Source: Sesamum alatum (lineage: Eukaryota > Streptophyta > Magnoliopsida > Lamiales > Pedaliaceae). Taken from it: 64,000 nucleotides of DNA. Position numbers and translations under genes: made by a program. Positions 46,871 to 59,317 of this stretch are shown piece after piece. How positions within the stretch are numbered: position 1 is the stretch's first letter; every line of letters begins with the position of its first letter. Below the pieces are notes generated by a model. It was not told the DNA's origin. It worked only from the letters and a program-made list of their open reading frames with translations, and did no database searches. Location of the stretch: contig JACGWO010000002.1 in NCBI GenBank assembly GCA_034509735.1, positions 25,095,636-25,159,635 on the forward strand, in the 5' to 3' direction.

Positions 46871-49360
46871 TTTTTTTTTTTTAGGTAAATGTAAATTTCA
46901 TAAATAAAAGGAGTGATTACAACAATGACAAAGGCAAAACCGCCCTGTCCGGAGAGTGCTTCCAGGAAGGCAACAGAGGTTCAGCGATCTTGGGCACAAA
47001 GCAACAACTACAAGCCAATCCCAATAAGGGCAAAAGAGGAACCACAAGCAACAAGCCATTCCAAATCGGAATCACTGGCAAATGAAACAAAAGAACAGAG
47101 CAATCACGGCAGCAAGCCGGCCCAAAAACAACAAGCGGAAATAACAGCAAGTCAGCCCCAAAAGCAGCAATCAACAGTCAACAACAACCAACAATCAACA
47201 AGAACCAGCATTATTCAACAGGGTGGCTCCATGGGATACGCCAAAGGCGGAAAGAGGGCAAAAGTTTGAAGCGTGGGCTTCAAGTCATCTCCGCAGATGC
47301 GTGTGCGTACCTGCTCAAGAAGAAGATCCACCAAAGCATCGACTGAAAGGGAGGAGTTTTGGAATCTACGAGTATTACGCTCACGCCAAATGTGATAAAC
47401 AAGCGAGGCAAGGGTGGCACGGTATGCTGCGTTAATGAGATGTTTCCCGCGCCATCGAATGGAGGCCCATCTGATGCCTAAACTCCACGAAGGATGAGGC
47501 CATTGGATTTTGGTATGCTGTCTAAGGAGGGAAAGGCATCTCCGGGAGAAAGTGCATTCGAAGAAGAGGTGAGCGTGGCTCTCAGCCATTCCAGAATTAC
47601 AGAGGACGCACTCCCAAGAATCCGGTGGGCACAAGGCTTATCCATGGTAGAGAGACGCTCTCTAATAGCAAGCCACAGAATAAAAAGATTTCGGTGAATG
47701 CGGAAAGGGCCATGGAATAAGGAAGACCACTCCACCTTTGGTCCGGGGGGTTGGAAGATGCTTAGAGCGTCCGAGTTAGAGAGTGTACCGTTAAGGGAGC
47801 TCCAAAGAATCTGAGATGGTCCAGGGGAGATCTGAGGAAGAGCAGCCAAGACATCAAAAAGCTCAAAATTTGTGATAGACCAGTTCCATTGCCCCGATCG
47901 GATGACAGACCCCAAAGATGCATCAAGTGGGATGCCGGTGATGGCGGGACCCGGGGGAACCGGTGAATGAGAACACCCAAGGGGTGCCAAGGGTCCTGCC
48001 AAAGTTGGAATTGAGGGTCCAACCCAATCTGAACACGAACCCCATTCAGTAGGAAATGTCGAAGTCGAATCATTTTACGCCAACTCCAAGACCCAATAGT
48101 CGGGGAGATGGTCCAAATAGTTGCTTTCCTAAGTCGATATTGCCAAATCCATTGAGCCCAAATTGAGTGGGGGGAGCACTGAAGGACATCCCATAAATGC
48201 CGGATCATAAGGGATTGGTTTAAGGGAACAATAGGTCGAATTCCAAGACCTCCCTCATCTTTTGGTCGACACACTTGATCCCAAGCAACTTTTGCATAAC
48301 CTCTATCAGAATGCCCTTGCCATAAGAATTTACGGAATTTCTTCTCAATAATTTTAATGACTTCTTTTGGAAGGAAGAACGCCGAGCTCCAATAGGTGTG
48401 AAGAGAAGAGAGGACCGATTTAATGAGTTGGACTCTTCCTGCAAAAGAGAGGGGGATACCCGCCCAGCCCGCGATACGCTTGTCAATCTTTTGGAGCAAA
48501 GGTTGACAGTTATGTAAAGTGAGACGGGAGTGCAGGAGGGGAAGACCAAGGTATTTGAGAGGGAGAACTCCAGCTTGAAAACCAAGAATATGATGGAGAT
48601 CTGGGCGCAGGGGTTCAGCTGACTTGGAGAGGATAAGTTGACTTTTGTCACGGTTCACCTGAAGGCCTGAGGCAATAGATACCATTCCAGGGCATCGCTG
48701 AAAACCTTGATCGAGGGGGCTTCCACACGGCAAAAGAGGATAAGGTCATCAGCATAGGAGAGACAGAGGAGGCCAAGTTCCTTGCATTGCGGGTGGAATG
48801 CAAAGGGTTTTTTCAGCAATGGATTTTTGGAGCTGGAGATGAAAGACTTCCATGCATAAGACGAAGAGGTAGGGGGAGAGTGGATCTCCTGTCGAAGTCC
48901 CCTACTACCTTGAAAAAATCCGTGGGGCTCACCGTTAAGGCAAATGGAGAATGAAGTGGTGGTAATGCATCCTCAATCCATGTAATGAGGATATCTGGGA
49001 ATTGGAATAGTCGAAGTACATCAATAATAAAGTCCCACTCGAGAGAGTCAAAAGCTTTCCGAAGGTCAACTTTAATTGCGGCTCTGGGGGGGCCATTTTT
49101 CCGGTTGTACCCGCTGAATAGTTCTTGGGCAAGAAGGATGTTGTCTGAAATTCTTCTTCCAGGAACAAAGGCATTTTGCGACGGGCTGATAATGTGTTCA
49201 AGGACTGGCTTGATGCGCTGAACAATGATCTTAGAGATGACCTTGTAGAGGATATTACAGCAAGAGATTGGGCGAAAGTCATTCACAAACCCCGGGAGTT
49301 GAACTTTTGGGACAAGTGTAATGATGGTGGCATTGATTTGCTTAAGAATTCTACCGGAGT
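46871..49360 (-). mobile_element. LINE 3' fragment (element 3), 5' truncated
   Basis: Minus-strand LINE with T-run 46871-46882 as its A-tail, followed by 'aggtaaatgtaaatttcata'. It reaches further into ORF2 than element 2, to the RT block just before KVQLPGFVNDFRPIS, and breaks near 49360. The satellite stops at 'gtgcattttt' and resumes at 'tatatttatag', so about 75 bp of the monomer were lost at the target and no target duplication is seen. The overlap with element 2 (43610-45357) is nearly identical apart from scattered single-base differences. Confidence 0.88.
47211..49359 (-). pseudogene. LINE ORF2, RT core to zf-RVT, frameshifted
   Basis: Blocks in order on the minus strand: VNDFRPISCCNILYKVISKI near 49280, QNAFVPGRRISDNILLAQEL, KVDLRKAFDSLEWDFI (first catalytic Asp), the RT signature SYADDLILF near 48750, then LHHILGFQAG, FLWQGHSDRGYAKVAWDQVC and GSWSWRKMIRLRHFLLNGV. 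The zf-RVT domain follows (CVLCNSGMAESHAHLFFEC), ending in a stop near 47211. Breaks occur near 49290, 48900, 48700, 47950, 47630 and 47250, the last through an extra A in 'ggcggaaagagg'. Catalytic residues are present but the frame is not continuous, so it is a pseudogene. Confidence 0.85.
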
Positions 49361-51264
49361 ATATTTATAGGTAAAAATGAGTCATCTATCAGTCAATGAT
49401 AAGGACTAAAAGAAGAAGGTGTTTCCTACGATTGTGTTGATTATTAGGCATGTAGTCGGACGTACGATTGATTATGAATATTCTCCAAGCCCTCAATATG
49501 GCAAAGACAAAAGTGCAATTGTGTCTAAACTTGTTTAAAGGAGTTTGTCGTTGCGCAAAGGTACAAAGCTGAGTCCATGGCTCAAAGAGTGTTCTAGATG
49601 TAGTCCTAGTGCATTTTTTATGTTGAATAAGATGGAGTCCTAGTCATATAATCGAACAGTGGCTTTAATATTGATTATTAGAGTCAATACGAATATATTT
49701 ATAGCCAAAAATGAGTCATCTATCAGTCAATGATAAGGACTGAAAGCACAAGGTGTGTCCTACGATTGTGTTGAGTATTAGGCATGTATCCAGACGTACG
49801 ATTGATTATAAAAGTTTTCCAAGCCCTTGATGGAAAGATAAAAGTGCATTAGTGTCTAAATTTGTTTAGAGTAGTTTGTTGTTGCACAAACGTGTTTCCT
49901 ACGATTGTGTTGAGTATTATGCATGTATCCGGACGTACGATTGATTATGAAGGTTCTCCAAGCCCTCAACATTGTAAAGATAAAAGTGCATTTGTGTCTA
50001 AACTTGTTTAAAGGAGTTTGTCGTCGTGCAAAGATACAAAGCTGAGTCCATGTCTCAAAAGACTGTTCTAGATGTAGTCCTAGTTCATTTTTATGTTGAA
50101 TAAAATGGAGTTCTAGTCATATAATCGAAGAGTGGCTTTAATATTGATTATAAGAGTCAATACGAATATATTTATAGCTAAAAATGAGTCATCTATCAGT
50201 CAATGATAAGGACTGAAAACACAAGGTGTTTCCTACGACTATGTTGAATATTAGGCATGTATCCGGATGTACGATTGCTTATGAAGGTTCTCCAAGCCCT
50301 CAATATGGCAGAGATAAAAGTGCATTAGTGTCTAAACTTGTTTAAAGGAGTTTGTCGTTGCGCAAAGATACAAAGCTGAGTCTATGTCTCAAAAGAGTGT
50401 TCTAGATATAGTCCTAGTGCATTTTTCTATTGAATAAGATGGGGGTCCTAGTCGTATAATCGAAGAGTGCCTTTTAATATTGATTATTAGAGTCAATAAA
50501 AATGTGTTTGTAGCCAGAAATGAGTCATCTACCAGTAAATGATAAGGGCTGGAAACACAGGGTGATTCCTACGATTGTGTTGACTATTAGGCATGTATCC
50601 GGACGTACGATTGATTATGAAAGTTGACCAAGCCCTCAATCTGGCAAAGATAAAAGTGCATTAATGTTAAACTTGTTTAAAGGAGTTTGTCATTACGCAA
50701 AAGTACAAAGCTGAGTCCATGTCTGAAAAAGAGTGTTCTAGAATGTAGTCCTAGTGTATTTTTTATGTTGAATAAGATGGAGTCCTAGTCGTATAATCGA
50801 AGTGTGGCTTTAATATTGATTATTAGAGTCAATAAAAATGTGTTTGTAGCCAGAAATGAGTCATATACCAGTAAATGATAAGGGCTGTAAACACAGGGTG
50901 ATTCCTACGATTGTGTTGAGTATTAGGCATGTATCTGGACGTACGATTGATTATGAAAGTTGACCAACCCCTCGATATGGCAAAGATAAAATGGAATAAG
51001 TGTCTAAATTTAGTTAAAAGAGTTTGTCGTTGCGCAAAGGAACAAAGCTGAGTCCATGGCTCAGACGAGTGTTTTAGATGTTAGTACTAGTGCATTTTAT
51101 GTTGAATAAGATGGAGTCCTAGTCATATAATCGAAGAGTGGCTTTAATATTGATTATTAGAGTCAATACGAATATATTTATAGCCAAAAATGAGTCGTCT
51201 ATCAGTGAATGATAAGGACTGAAAGCAAAAGGTGTTTTCTACGATTGTATTGAGTATTAGGCAT
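49361..51264 (+). repeat. Satellite array, diverged monomers
   Basis: About five and a half monomers, plus orientation. A deletion inside one unit near 49890 joins 'ttgttgcacaaacg' to 'tgtttcctacg'. Two neighbouring monomers share 'aataaaaatgtgtttgtagcc' and 'acagggtgattcc' (about 50500 and 50835), a sign of local duplication. The array stops at 'ggcat' before the ATATT duplication of the copia element. Confidence 0.92.
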
Positions 51265-51269
51265 ATATT

Positions 51270-53481
51270 TGAAAGAAATCGGGTACGGCCCGGGAACGTA
51301 ATGGAACCGTAAAAAACGTAAATTTTAAGACATAATTTAAACTGGATTCAAAGGTGTCTTCCCCTTTGAAGTTCCCGGGCGTTCGATGTTTGTCAAAGCA
51401 TAAACAACAAAATAAAACATGCTAGACATGTGGCTTAAAAGAAAAAAAAGAAAGTTACACAAAAAATGTAATAGGAAACCAACCTTTGTTCGTTTATGTA
51501 GAACGGGTTCGTGCGTTGTTCCTTTCTTTTCCTTCTTCGTTCATCCACTTGAGAGCTCAACGTAGAACTCCTCTAATGCGCTCCACACCACGCTATGGAT
51601 TTATTTCTACTTTCTATTGCTAGATAGAAAATAGAAACAAAGAAGAAGAAACAATTCCAAAGAAAGCACTATCGATTAGTGTACCTTGGAATGTTTTTGT
51701 TCAATCTTCTCTAAGAAGTATGAACACTAAAAGAGAGAATTTTCAGAGAGTATTTTGGCCTAAAAACTCCAGCAAAAATGAAGCAAGTTAAGTAAGTAGT
51801 GTCTAGCAAAATAGTTTTGTGTATGTAGAATGTAGTGTTCAAAAACCCAACTACATAAGTAACCTCCAAGACAACTTCCACATACACACACTTCTAGCAC
51901 ATCCACTGCATATGATAGCTAGAGTAAAACCACCCACAAATCAACATAATTTCGTGCACATCATGTACATATGTGGAAGAGTTGAAACTCCTCCTTAACT
52001 AACTTCAACTTTCATGAAAATATGGATTTGGACCTTTTATGTTTTTTGGACTTGTATTTAATCAAATTAAATAAAGTCCAAACATGAACCCATTGGGCAT
52101 TAATTAATCTAATTAATTTCAATCCAATTGAAGCCCAATTATTAATTTAATCCAATTAAATAAACATAATTCCAAATTAAGAATAATTGACCCAATCAAC
52201 TATTCTAGCCAAAACCCAATAAATTGATCCAATTAATTTAAAGGTCCTTAGTCCAAAAAATTAACTAATCCAATTAATTTATTCTTAGATCATCCATCAA
52301 ATGGATTTCTTAATAAATGATCCAATCATTTATTTTCTCTTTTGAATAAATTTAATCCGATTAAATTGGACTTAATTGATCAATTGCGTGTGACTCATTA
52401 GGTTCACCCTCAGCTAGACTTGGGCTTTGTGTCCAACACAATTGATCAATTAAGTCCAATTTAAGTAATTGTTTTCCGATTAACCATCAATCGGAAAAAC
52501 GCCCGTTACCATGGGTGGCCGTCTAGCAATGGTCCATGGCACTAGAGACTAGGTGAATGTTAGCGTGAACATTTAGGCTCCCGAGTTCCATACGAGTACG
52601 GTCCTTCCATCATCCGTCTCCCGGTCTAAGTCTAGGGCATGGAATTGGGCGTCGGTTCCCATCCTGGACTAGACAACTATACTTAATAACTCGAGGCACG
52701 TTTACTCTATCGATCGACGTAAGAAACCATTCCCTACTCGACCATTCGCTGTGGCCACAGACTTATAAGAGTTTAAACTGTCTCAGAGTGCATAGGAGAC
52801 TCGACTGTCATATACTGACAGGTGACGGATCCTATCTTGGAATCCACCGTCCTCAATACATATTCCGACTGCACTGTATAAGGCTTATGATGAACGTATC
52901 CCAGATACTGACATCTCTTGCCAGATGCTAGATAGAACCATCATATGCATGTAACTGCCATGATTCCTCAAGTTCGAGGACTAATCTTGTATTATCGGAG
53001 CCGGGAATGCCAGTCATACCGACCAAGCCTCTAAGGCTTCCATATGACGATTCCCGCGAGTCAGTTCAGTCAGCTGACATCCTTGTCAACTAACCCACTA
53101 ATATTGCATAGACGTCCAATGTCTGTCGCCGATGAAACACGACACTCATCTAATGAATGCAATCCTTAGTGGCAAGTCTGTATAGGACTCTCGATGTCCT
53201 GTCTCAAGGTCCTCGACTTGGAACATTTCAGACCTAACCCTTAGAAGTTAGTTTCATAGCTGCCATCCAATGCACAGCCCAACTACATGGGTTGTTCGTT
53301 TGGCCTGTGGGCTTTGTTGTGATGTTAATGAAATAAAAATAAATAGCGAGCACAACAAATGGAACTGCCAAACATGAATACTCACTTTATTCATATAAGA
53401 ATATTACAATTACAATGACATTGTCAGAAATAGATAACATCAAGGCCAATCTAATTGGCTTTCCAGTCACCTATTCTAACA
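51270..53481 (-). repeat. 3' LTR of the copia element
   Basis: 2,212 bp, starting TGAAAGAAATC and ending TTCTAACA on the plus strand, hence TGTTAGAATAGG..TTTCA on the element strand. It contains an AT-rich stretch (about 52060-52400) with many 'tccaattaa' units. It also holds a segment of ordinary base composition (about 52500-53050) that is absent from the other LTR. Confidence 0.88.
52060..52400. repeat. AT-rich CCAATTAA-type short repeats in the copia LTR
   Basis: Variants of 'atccaattaat' and 'aattaatt' recur roughly every 20-40 bp, on both strands by symmetry. The first part is shared with the other LTR (60090-60220). They may be just AT-rich drift, or a repeated enhancer-like element. 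Confidence 0.55.
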
Positions 53482-53496
53482 ATCTCCCACTTGATC
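53482..53496 (-). promoter_or_regulatory. Polypurine tract of the copia element
   Basis: The element strand reads 'gatcaagtgggagat' directly before the 3' LTR (TGTTAG). This is the usual copia form of the plus-strand primer. The pol stop codon (53497-53499) abuts it. Confidence 0.8.
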
Positions 53497-56400
53497 CTAA
53501 AGCCAATCACTCATGTCCCTCAAATCCATCTTCCCAAGATGCTGAGTATGAGCAACCTGCGACATTGGCTTGGTCAGCGGATCTGCCTTATTTTTTTTGC
53601 CGATGTGACTCGATCCATCCGAACGTCACCTCTTCCCACCATCTCTCTAAGCAGATGGTAGCGTCTAAGAATGAGTTTGGATCGGTGATGAGATCTCGGT
53701 TTCTTCACTTGCGCTATAGCCCCGTTGTTATACATTAGATAACTGCTGGCTCGACAATGCTAGGCACTACACCCAACTCTTGGATTTAGTTTTTTATCCA
53801 AACCGCCTCCTTAGCTGCTTCCGGAGCCGCTATATACTCAGCTTCCGTGGTGGAATCAGCTGTAGTATCCTGCTTGGAACTTTTCCAAGCCACCACACCA
53901 CCATTAAACTTGAATACATATCCAAATTGAGACTTGGCATCATCCTCATCAGACTGGAAGCTAGCGTCGCTGTAGCCTTCCATAATCAACTCTCCACCAC
54001 CGTAAACCAAGAACATATCTTTAGTCCTTCTCAGGTACTTAAGAATGGTCTTGACTGCAGTCCAGTGAGGCTCACCGACACAAGCCTGATATCTGCTCCT
54101 AACGCTCAAAGCGAAAGCAACATCGGGCTACTGCACAACATACTGTATGCTGCCTACTGCTGAAGCATAGGGGATGTCCAACATCCTTCTAACTTACTCA
54201 TCAGTGTTAGGAGACTGCTTCTTGGACAGTTTAACCCCATGCCTCATAGGAAGGAATCCTCGTTTGGAGTTTTCCATCTTGAATCTCTTCAAGACTTTCT
54301 CAACATACGAGGTTTGGGTCATTCCTAACATCCTTTTAGATCTATCCCAGATAATCTTGATGCCTAGGATGTAGGAAGCATCACCCAAATCCTTCATGGA
54401 GAATTGTATGGACAACCATGCTTTAGTGTTACCTAACATCTTTACATCATTCCCAATGAGTAAGATGTCGTCCACATAAAGCACCAGGAACGCAACCGAG
54501 CTCCCGCTGACCTTCTTGTATACACATAGGGTCAAACTCGTTCTTGATGAAATCATAACCCCATACGACTTCATCAAAACGGATATTCCAATTTGGGAAA
54601 GCTTGTTTGAGACCATAGATGGACCTTTGGAGATGGCAGACCTTCTACTCTTCCCCAACAGATGTGAAACCTTCCGGCTGATCCATATAGATCTCTTCCT
54701 CAACAAATCCATTTCACATCCATCTGCCATATTTCATAGTCATACCATGCAGCTATGGCAAGCATAATCTGAATGAACTTAGCCATGGCTACGGGCGAAT
54801 AGGTTTCCTCAAAATCGACCCAGGCCGCTGAGTATAACCTTTTGCCACAGGCCTGGCCCTGAAGGTAGTCACCTCCCCGTCAGCTCCAAGCTTACGTTTG
54901 TAGACCCATTTACACCCGACGGGCTTGACACCCTTGGGTGGATCTACTAAGGTCCAAACCTTGTTTGAACTCATAGAGTCCATTTCGGATTTCATGGCCT
55001 CAACCCATTTTTCCGAATCAATGTCCGACATCGCTTCTCCGTAGGTCTTTGGATCATTGTCCAATTGACCGGTCAGACCCAGAAACCCATACCTATCAGG
55101 TTGATGGGAAACTCTAGTCAACCTTCGGATGACAGGAATATCGTCAGTGGGAACTACAGGTGCAGATGATGTCGCTGCATCCGTTTGAGGTATTACCTCA
55201 CTTGATTCCTGAAGGAGCAATTCCTCACGACGGGTATCCGTTGGAAAACCCTTTTCCAGGAACACTGTATTTCTCGAGGCAAAAACCTTTTGCTCAGAAG
55301 GATCATAGAAATAATACCCTGCAGTTTTCTTAGGATAACCCACGAACCTGCACAAACTAGATCTCGAGTCCAGTTTGTCTCGCACTAGTCTCTTGACGTA
55401 TGTAGGCTATCCCACACTCTCAAGTACTTATAGAGGAAGCAAGCTTGCCATGCCATATTTGATATGGCGTCTGGGCCACAGTCTTAGAAGGCGCCATGTT
55501 TAATAACTTGGCTGCCGTCTCAAGAGCATAACCCTAGAAGGATAAGGGCAGTTCGGTAAAACTCATCATGGATCGAACCATGTCCAACAAGGTTTGATTC
55601 CTCCTTTCAGAGATGCCGTTCAGTTGTGGCGTTCCGGGAGGAGTCCACTGAGAGAGAATCCCATTCTCTTTTAAGTAATCCAAGAATTCCCCACTCAAAT
55701 ACTCACCACCTCGGTCCGACCGAAGGGCTTTAATTTTGCGACCAGTTTGGTTTTCAACTTCAAGCCTGAACTCTTTAAACCTTCCAAAGGCCTCATACTT
55801 GTACCTCATAAGGTAAACATAACCATACCGTGAGTGATTATCGGTAAAAGTTATGAAGTAAAAAAACCCTCCTCTGGCCTGTGTATTTAGTGGCCCACAG
55901 ATATCTGAATGAATCAAATCCAACAGATGGCAAGCATGTTTTGTCCAACAAAGGGCTTCTTGGTCATTTTCCCTTTTAGACAAGACTCGCAGGCCGGTAG
56001 ATGGTCCAAATCATCTATTTCTAGACTCTTTGAGTCCACCAACCTCCTAATCCTGTCTTGAGAGATGTGACCTAGCCTTGCATGACAAATTTGTGCGTTT
56101 TCTTGATTATCCATTTTTCGTTTGTTTTGAGCAATCATCATCAAATCACGCTGTTGAAGAATATAAAGACCATTATGAAGTTTACCTAGTAGATGTGAAG
56201 AACCATTCTTCATCAAATAAAAACAATTTTTATATGATCATGAACTCAAAACCAGCATTGTCCAACAACGGTATTGAAATGATATTATTGATCATGCTAG
56301 GTACATAATAGCAATCTTTTAATTCTATCGTAACTTGATCACTAACAACTAAGTGGACTAGACCTACAGCTTCAGCAGCAATAGCCTTGCCATCACCTAG

Positions 56401-56570
56401 CCTCAGCACGACCTCGTCCCTACTTAGCTTTCTGCTTTCTTTCAAGCACCTGCAAATCATTGCAGATGTGAGCTCCACAGTCGGTATCCAATACCCAAGA
56501 AGCAGAATTAGCAATCATGTTAACCTCAATAACAAACATATCTTGATTGGAGAGGAGCTTGGGGCAGTCC
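53497..56570 (-). pseudogene. Copia pol (protease, integrase, RT, RNase H), broken
   Basis: Order on the minus strand. Protease block WVLDTDCGAHICNDL near 56490, where the catalytic triplet reads D-T-D. Pre-integrase HARLGHISQDRIRRLV and CESCLKGKMTKKPF (about 55950-56130). Integrase 55534-55960 with DLIHSDICGP, LRSDRGGEYLS and NGISERRNQTLLDMVRSM, so all three acidic residues are present. A linker with MAPSKTVAQTPYQIWHGK and SSLCRFVGYPKKTAGYYFY. RT start KWVEAMKSEMDSM and CKWVYKRKLGADGEVTTF (about 54850-55010), RT active site LYVDDILLIGND near 54470, and RNase H with GYSDASFQSD and STTEAEYIAA (53786-54109). Stops and shifts occur near 55390, 54830, 54750, 54190, 54110 and 53786. The C-terminal tail is recognisable to the stop at 53497. 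Confidence 0.88.
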
Positions 56571-57378
56571 CTCTTCCAATGCCCTCTTCCATGGCAATGC
56601 ATGCAAACATCATTTGCCCTCGATTGCTGCGGTCCAACCTTTCCCTTTCCTTTGCCATCCCACTGGGGCAACAGGAGCGCTAGCAGCGGCTTTTGCCTTT
56701 CCCTTCTTCCTCTTCCAGCGTCCGGCCCTCTTGCCTTTCGCCTTAGAGGTTGAAGCCTCCCCAACCAGTATCGTCGGCGCAAACCTTTTGATCGTTGCTT
56801 CGAACTGGGTCAACATGTTAATCAACTCGTGTATGGACTTCTCAAGCCCATTCATGTTGTAATTCACGACAAAAGGGTCGTAAGAGGGAGGAAGAGACTG
56901 TAGGATCACATCTATATATGTATTATTATCAAGCCCAACTTTGAGATCCTCGAGTTTTTTCACAGGGGAAAACATCTTGATCCCATGTTCATGTACAGAG
57001 GATCCTTCAGTCATTTGGTGCTGAAAAATGCTTTTGTGGCGGCATATCTAAGATGCCTATCCGGAACCGCATACATATCCTGTAAGCGGAGCATTATCGC
57101 GTTGGCATGGTCCAGCCTATCATACTGCTTTTGGATCTCATTGGTCATGGATGCCAGTATGATGCTGCGTACCTTGCGGTCATCCTCATGCCATTTTTCG
57201 AACGTCAAACGCTCTTCTAGCGAGGAACCTTCCGGCAAGGTTACGGGAAATGGCTTATCCAGAACATAAGCCTGGTTTTCGTAATCGAGGACAATCCTCA
57301 AATTACGCAGCCAATCGTTGTAGTTCGTTCCATTAACTTATTAGTCTCCATAATCATAGATAACGGGTTCTTAGACAT
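56571..57378 (-). pseudogene. Copia gag with zinc knuckle, broken
   Basis: Capsid-like protein that would package element RNA. The start is ATG at 57378 (MSKNPLSMIMETNKL); a base loss near 57340 shifts the frame. Coding then runs through RIVLDYENQAYVLDKPFP, FEKWHEDDRKVRSIILASM and AATKAFFSTK, where a stop occurs at about 57011. It resumes at MTEGSSVHEHGIKMF, ILQSLPPSYDPFVVNY and a Lys/Arg-rich stretch GKRAGRWKRKKGKAKA, and reaches the knuckle CMHCHGRGHWKRDC (CX2CX4HX4C) near 56600 in another frame. The copia gag family assignment is firm; the copy is inactive. Confidence 0.87.
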
Positions 57379-59317
57379 CTACATTCAAAATATAAAGCAG
57401 AAATTAGCAAACGAATTGTAATATTAATTCAAGTTTATGACATGGTCTTTAGTCATTAACCCTCCCACTATTTCTACGAAAGCCCACCACTCTCAAGTGG
57501 GGTTTCGGGAAACCATTTTCTAGGGGGCTTGGGATCCACAAACGCAATTCTCCATGCCCAGTTTTTACGATTCACATAGAAAAAGCTTTGTGGGAGGTAT
57601 CCAATACCATTCTCATCCAATGAGATTCCCAAGATATTTTGCCTCACCTCTTTCACATGATTCCGAGGACTCCAAGAGAATCATGTTACTTCGGCATTAG
57701 GCCCGACCCATCAACCAAATCACATCTCAACTGTCGCCCCCACGACTCGTGAGACAGGGAAACAGGAGCATATTCCTTTGTTCGTAACAATAATGCAGCT
57801 TTCTTTCATTCCAAAACGTGCCACGACTCGTGAGACCATGCTTTAGAGGAAAGTAGCTTCCTCATTACATTATTACGGATGGAAGGCTTGGAATCATCAA
57901 ACCATTTGATTTAATTCCATTTTGGGCCTAATATTTACTTGGACCATCCAAGTGAGAGTTCATCATTTTATTAAGACCGAGACCTCATCATTATTAGTAT
58001 TTTGCATGCTCAAGATTTATACATATAATGTAATAAGATGCATTCCAAACATACCATACATCAAAGCATAAAAAAACCTTAAGCACATACAAAATAAGCC
58101 TAGCACGCCCCTGTTAGGATGATCACAAGCCCATTCCTAAGTGATCCACTGAGCCCGCAGTGGATCTATGGTCAAACTAGGATATACACTATTACAATAT
58201 TTACATCCCATTATCATTCTAATGAGGCCTTGTAAAAATTCCTCCTCTGTTCTTCTTGACCTTCCATCATGGGCTCCGTCCACCCGACCTTCATCTCCTT
58301 GGAAGCTTACAATTAATAAAATAAATCCTCACAATCTAATCTACTCCCATTACAACTTAAAAGAAACCCCAATCATAAGTCGGGGGGAGTACATTAATAG
58401 AGAGAAAGAAAGCCTTATTATTCCAAGGCTAAAAACGATAGAGAGAAGAAAAACAAAGAGGCAAGCCTCACCCAACAATAAATTAAACCATACATAGGCT
58501 AAAAAAAAGGGGCTAGTGATCATCCTTATTGTTTATCAAATAAACAACAACAACAAAACACATTTACTTCAAATATAAATATGCCAACACAAAAATACAT
58601 ACCATGTATTTATAACAAGATATCCAATATCTAACCATAAACATAATTAAGTGCAGAAAATAATATATTAATAATGCAATTGAAAAAATGGATATCACCC
58701 ATACATCCAATGTATAAACCATTTTAGTTTGGAAACCATTTCCAAAATAATCTAAGGCATCAAAAATAAGTTTAGAAAAATTCAATTTAACTAAAATTAA
58801 AATATGCCAAAATTAATCACATTCAAAAAACAACAGAAATCAGAAAACTGAAATTTTCATGAAAACGATGCAAAACGGCCCAGACGTCCCAGATCGGCCG
58901 ATGCCGGCCGCACGCGCGCGCGCGCAGGCCGCCTGCCTGCGCTGCCCGCCAGCACGCACGGCCAGTAGGCGCACGCGCCGGCCACTGCCCGCGCGCGCGC
59001 CCGACTTGCACACCTGCTGGCCCAGTGACAGGCCGGCAGGCAGCAACAAGCAGACGACTGCTGAACGTTTTCCCATTTTTTTTTCTAAATTTTTACTGTA
59101 AAACTGAAATATAAACATGCAATTACAGAAAATCAAATTCTCATAAAATGCATAGATATCCATAATATCAAAAGCAAAATTAACACATATTTTCATACAT
59201 ATAATCATGCTAGAAAAAACCGTAAAACATGCTTTCCAAAAGCATTTTAAACACGTTCAACATGCTTAACACATTATAACATGTAAATCCTTAAAGCCAC
59301 AACACCGAACCGTAAAT
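57379..59317 (-). other. Leader region of the copia element (5' LTR to gag)
   Basis: About 1.9 kb between the 5' LTR and the gag ATG, long for a copia leader. I recognise no gene in it. It contains two near-identical 'ccacgactcgtgagac' motifs (57740 and 57821), an AT-rich central part, and a GC-rich block at 58861-59050. A 60-codon frame at 57474-57656 matches nothing I know. No tRNA-Met primer site of the usual 'tggtatcagag' form is visible beside the 5' LTR, so that boundary is approximate. Confidence 0.7.
58861..59050. repeat. GC-rich block with alternating CG runs
   Basis: About 190 bp that is very GC-rich inside strongly AT-rich surroundings. It contains 'cacgcgcgcgcgcgc' (58911-58925) and 'gcgcgcgcgc' (58991-59000). 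Overlapping frames on both strands give Ala/Arg-rich peptides of no known family. Alternating CG runs can adopt left-handed DNA; origin and role are unknown. Confidence 0.8.

Noticed and set aside
57474..57656. 60-codon minus-strand ORF upstream of copia gag as a captured gene
   Set aside because: No recognisable domain, no neighbouring coding signal, and it lies in the element's leader; the length is within chance.
58823..59208. ORFs of 62-122 codons over the GC-rich block
   Set aside because: Ala/Arg-rich peptides on both strands are produced by base composition; there is no known family and no context for a gene.
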